Shown one piece after another: positions 36,535 to 37,690 of a stretch of 37,690 nt of DNA (its first letter is position 1; each line of letters starts with the position of its first letter). The stretch is from positions 1 to 37,690 of the forward strand of contig JAMOOQ010000043.1 of assembly GCA_027100635.1 (NCBI GenBank), given 5' to 3'. Origin of the DNA: Campylobacteraceae bacterium. GTDB taxonomy: Bacteria; Campylobacterota; Campylobacteria; Campylobacterales; Sulfurovaceae. The notes beneath the pieces were generated by a model, which made no database searches, had not been told where the DNA came from, and worked only from the letters and a program-made list of their open reading frames with translations. Both the position numbers and the translations under genes were made by a program.

Positions 36535-37337
36535 CTCTTACTCTCCCTAACTCTCAAAAATATGGGAAATCTTGGCTTCCCATACTTTGTAATATTTTGA
36601 TATTTAATTGTAATAATATCACCAATTTTAGGTGGTTTTTTTCTATCTTTTAGTTTTAATCCACTACCTACATTAAACTCTATACCATTATCTAATTTAC
36701 ACTTAATAGAACCGACTAGCCCTTTAAATTTACCTTTGCCATCTTTATAGCCAATAACTCTACACTCACTATCTTTAAAGCTTTTTACTTTTAATGCTTT
36801 ATTTGTTCTTTTATCAATATATGGAGATTTTGGGTCTCTTACTACTACACCCTCACCACCTTTAGCTTCAATCTCTTTTAAAAACTTTTCAAGATGTTCT
36901 CTATTCTTAACTTTTATTTGTGATATTATATTTATAATTTTACTATTATAAGGCTTTAGTTTAGATAACCTTTGATATAAATCTCCTTGGGCATTGGGGA
37001 GTTCAAAAATATAGTGTTTTATCTGCTTCCATTTAGCAGATGGAGTTTTATCTCTGACTATTGAACTTATATTTTCAAAATCTCCTCTTTTACTCCAAAG
37101 CTCTCCATCAATCTCAAATGGTGGATAATCTTTGATAAACCATTTTGGGGCATTAATAATTTTACCACCTCTACTAAGTAGATTTTTGCCATTCCAATAT
37201 GCCCTAACTCCATCAAGCTTTTCACTCATTACCCAACCTGTGATATTTTGCTCTTTATAGACTTTTAAAAGAAGTAATTTTGGCTTTTGGGCAGATAGTG
37301 ATAAACTAAATAGTATTACAAATATAATTAATTTCAT
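36522..37337 (-). CDS. ligE: Minimal ATP-dependent DNA ligase with signal peptide (LigE type)
   Basis: The 271-residue protein has an N-terminal signal peptide (MKLIIFVILFSLSLSA, cleavage near residue 16). A minimal ligase core follows: the adenylated lysine Lys40 in SEKLDGVRAYW, FEIDGELW, FELPNAQGD, GGEGVVVRDPKSPY, the KVKSFKDSE motif V region, and an OB-fold end with LVGSIKCKLDNGIEFNVGSG. This is the compact LigE class, exported to the periplasm in several Gram-negative bacteria and proposed to act on imported or extracellular DNA. It is not a glycan enzyme; its position at the head of the glycan operon, overlapping the next gene by 13 bases, seems to be a chance linkage or use of a shared promoter upstream. 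Confidence 0.9.
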   Translation of the reverse strand: MKLIIFVILFSLSLSAQKPKLLLLKVYKEQNITGWVMSEKLDGVRAYWNGKNLLSRGGKIINAPKWFIKDYPPFEIDGELWSKRGDFENISSIVRDKTPSAKWKQIKHYIFELPNAQGDLYQRLSKLKPYNSKIINIISQIKVKNREHLEKFLKEIEAKGGEGVVVRDPKSPYIDKRTNKALKVKSFKDSECRVIGYKDGKGKFKGLVGSIKCKLDNGIEFNVGSGLKLKDRKKPPKIGDIITIKYQNITKYGKPRFPIFLRVRESKSWIK

Positions 37338-37690
37338 TTTCTATCTTCTATATATTTTTCTATACTTCTTAAAATAGTTTCAATCTCATAAAAAACATCT
37401 ATCGCTATTTTAATACCATCTATAATCTCATCTTCATCATTTGGATATTCATGAGTGAGTTGATTTCTAAGTTTTCTATACTCAAACCATTTATTAGCAT
37501 TATCTATAATTTCAAATTTTTCTAACTTATCTAAAACATCTAGAAGAGACATATTATCTCTATATTCACCTATATCATCTAAAAAAACTTTAAATAATTT
37601 TTCTCCCATAATATCTTGAAGCTTAATAAATCTATAAATAAAGGTATCAATTACTTTTATTTTTTCAAAATTTTCAAAAATATCACTATC
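37334..37690 (-). CDS. HepT-like HEPN protein (partial, N-terminus outside window)
   Basis: The frame is open to the right edge; 27 codons (DSDIFENFEKIKVIDTFIYR and on) precede the internal ATG at 37609, so the true start lies beyond the window. It has RFIKLQDIMGEKLFKVFLDD and the HEPN RNase motif R-x4-H-x-Y in LRNQLTHEYPND. It is a clear paralogue of the broken HEPN gene at 19770-20249 and shows what that gene looked like before its stop codon. Its MNT partner, if present, should lie just upstream, outside the window. It overlaps the ligase start by 4 bases. Confidence 0.82.
   Translation of the reverse strand, partial: DSDIFENFEKIKVIDTFIYRFIKLQDIMGEKLFKVFLDDIGEYRDNMSLLDVLDKLEKFEIIDNANKWFEYRKLRNQLTHEYPNDEDEIIDGIKIAIDVFYEIETILRSIEKYIEDRK

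Overview
The window looks chromosomal and comes from a very AT-rich bacterium of the Campylobacterota (Epsilonproteobacteria). The evidence is an rpsL-rpsG-fusA block without a following tuf, a DUF721 gene of the epsilonproteobacterial type, a PglB oligosaccharyltransferase whose C-terminal end closely follows the Campylobacter jejuni enzyme as I remember it, and PglF/PglC homologues. A free-living Sulfurimonas- or Arcobacter-like host is plausible, but the genus cannot be settled by reading alone.

Layout. Positions 1-1542 (minus strand) hold the N-terminal part of a very acidic protein with a 108-bp repeat period, and a DUF721 protein. Positions 1684-4741 (plus strand) hold rpsL, rpsG and fusA, followed by a hairpin and about 300 bp without a recognisable gene but with a perfect extended -10 box. 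From 5056 to the right edge every gene is on the minus strand. Read in the direction of transcription (right to left) these are: a HEPN protein cut by the window edge; a periplasmic-type DNA ligase; nucleotide-sugar genes (TviB/WbpA-like dehydrogenase, WecB, WecC); a toroid-methyltransferase fusion; a phosphonate module (PEP mutase fused to a cytidylyltransferase, phosphonopyruvate decarboxylase, phosphonoacetaldehyde reductase, CDP-alcohol phosphotransferase, LicD-like transferase); a Wzx flippase; a glycosyltransferase; a FemAB-like transferase; a deacetylase; another glycosyltransferase; a patch of decayed accessory genes around galE; a second 2-epimerase; a WbuB-like glycosyltransferase; PglB; a HEPN protein; PglE-, PglC- and PglF-like enzymes; and finally topA, an iron-sulfur subunit and an ATPase.

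How it works together (inference). PglF/PglE would make a UDP-4-amino-6-deoxy sugar and PglC would load it on undecaprenyl phosphate. Three GT4-type enzymes and UDP-HexNAc/uronate suppliers would extend it, Wzx would flip it and PglB would transfer it to protein asparagines. The embedded phosphonate genes would make 2-hydroxyethylphosphonate, activate it with CTP and place it on the glycan or on a membrane alcohol. A phosphonate-decorated glycan tied to an N-glycosylation locus is the most unusual proposal here. Most neighbours overlap by a few bases or nearly touch, so transcription in one or a few very long operons is likely.

Genome decay is visible. A MNT/HEPN toxin-antitoxin pair has an in-frame TAA in the HEPN gene, a nuclease-like ORF is frameshifted, another lacks its front half, and two reading frames (a Phd-like antitoxin and an AAA ATPase) lack any normal start codon where the family would begin.
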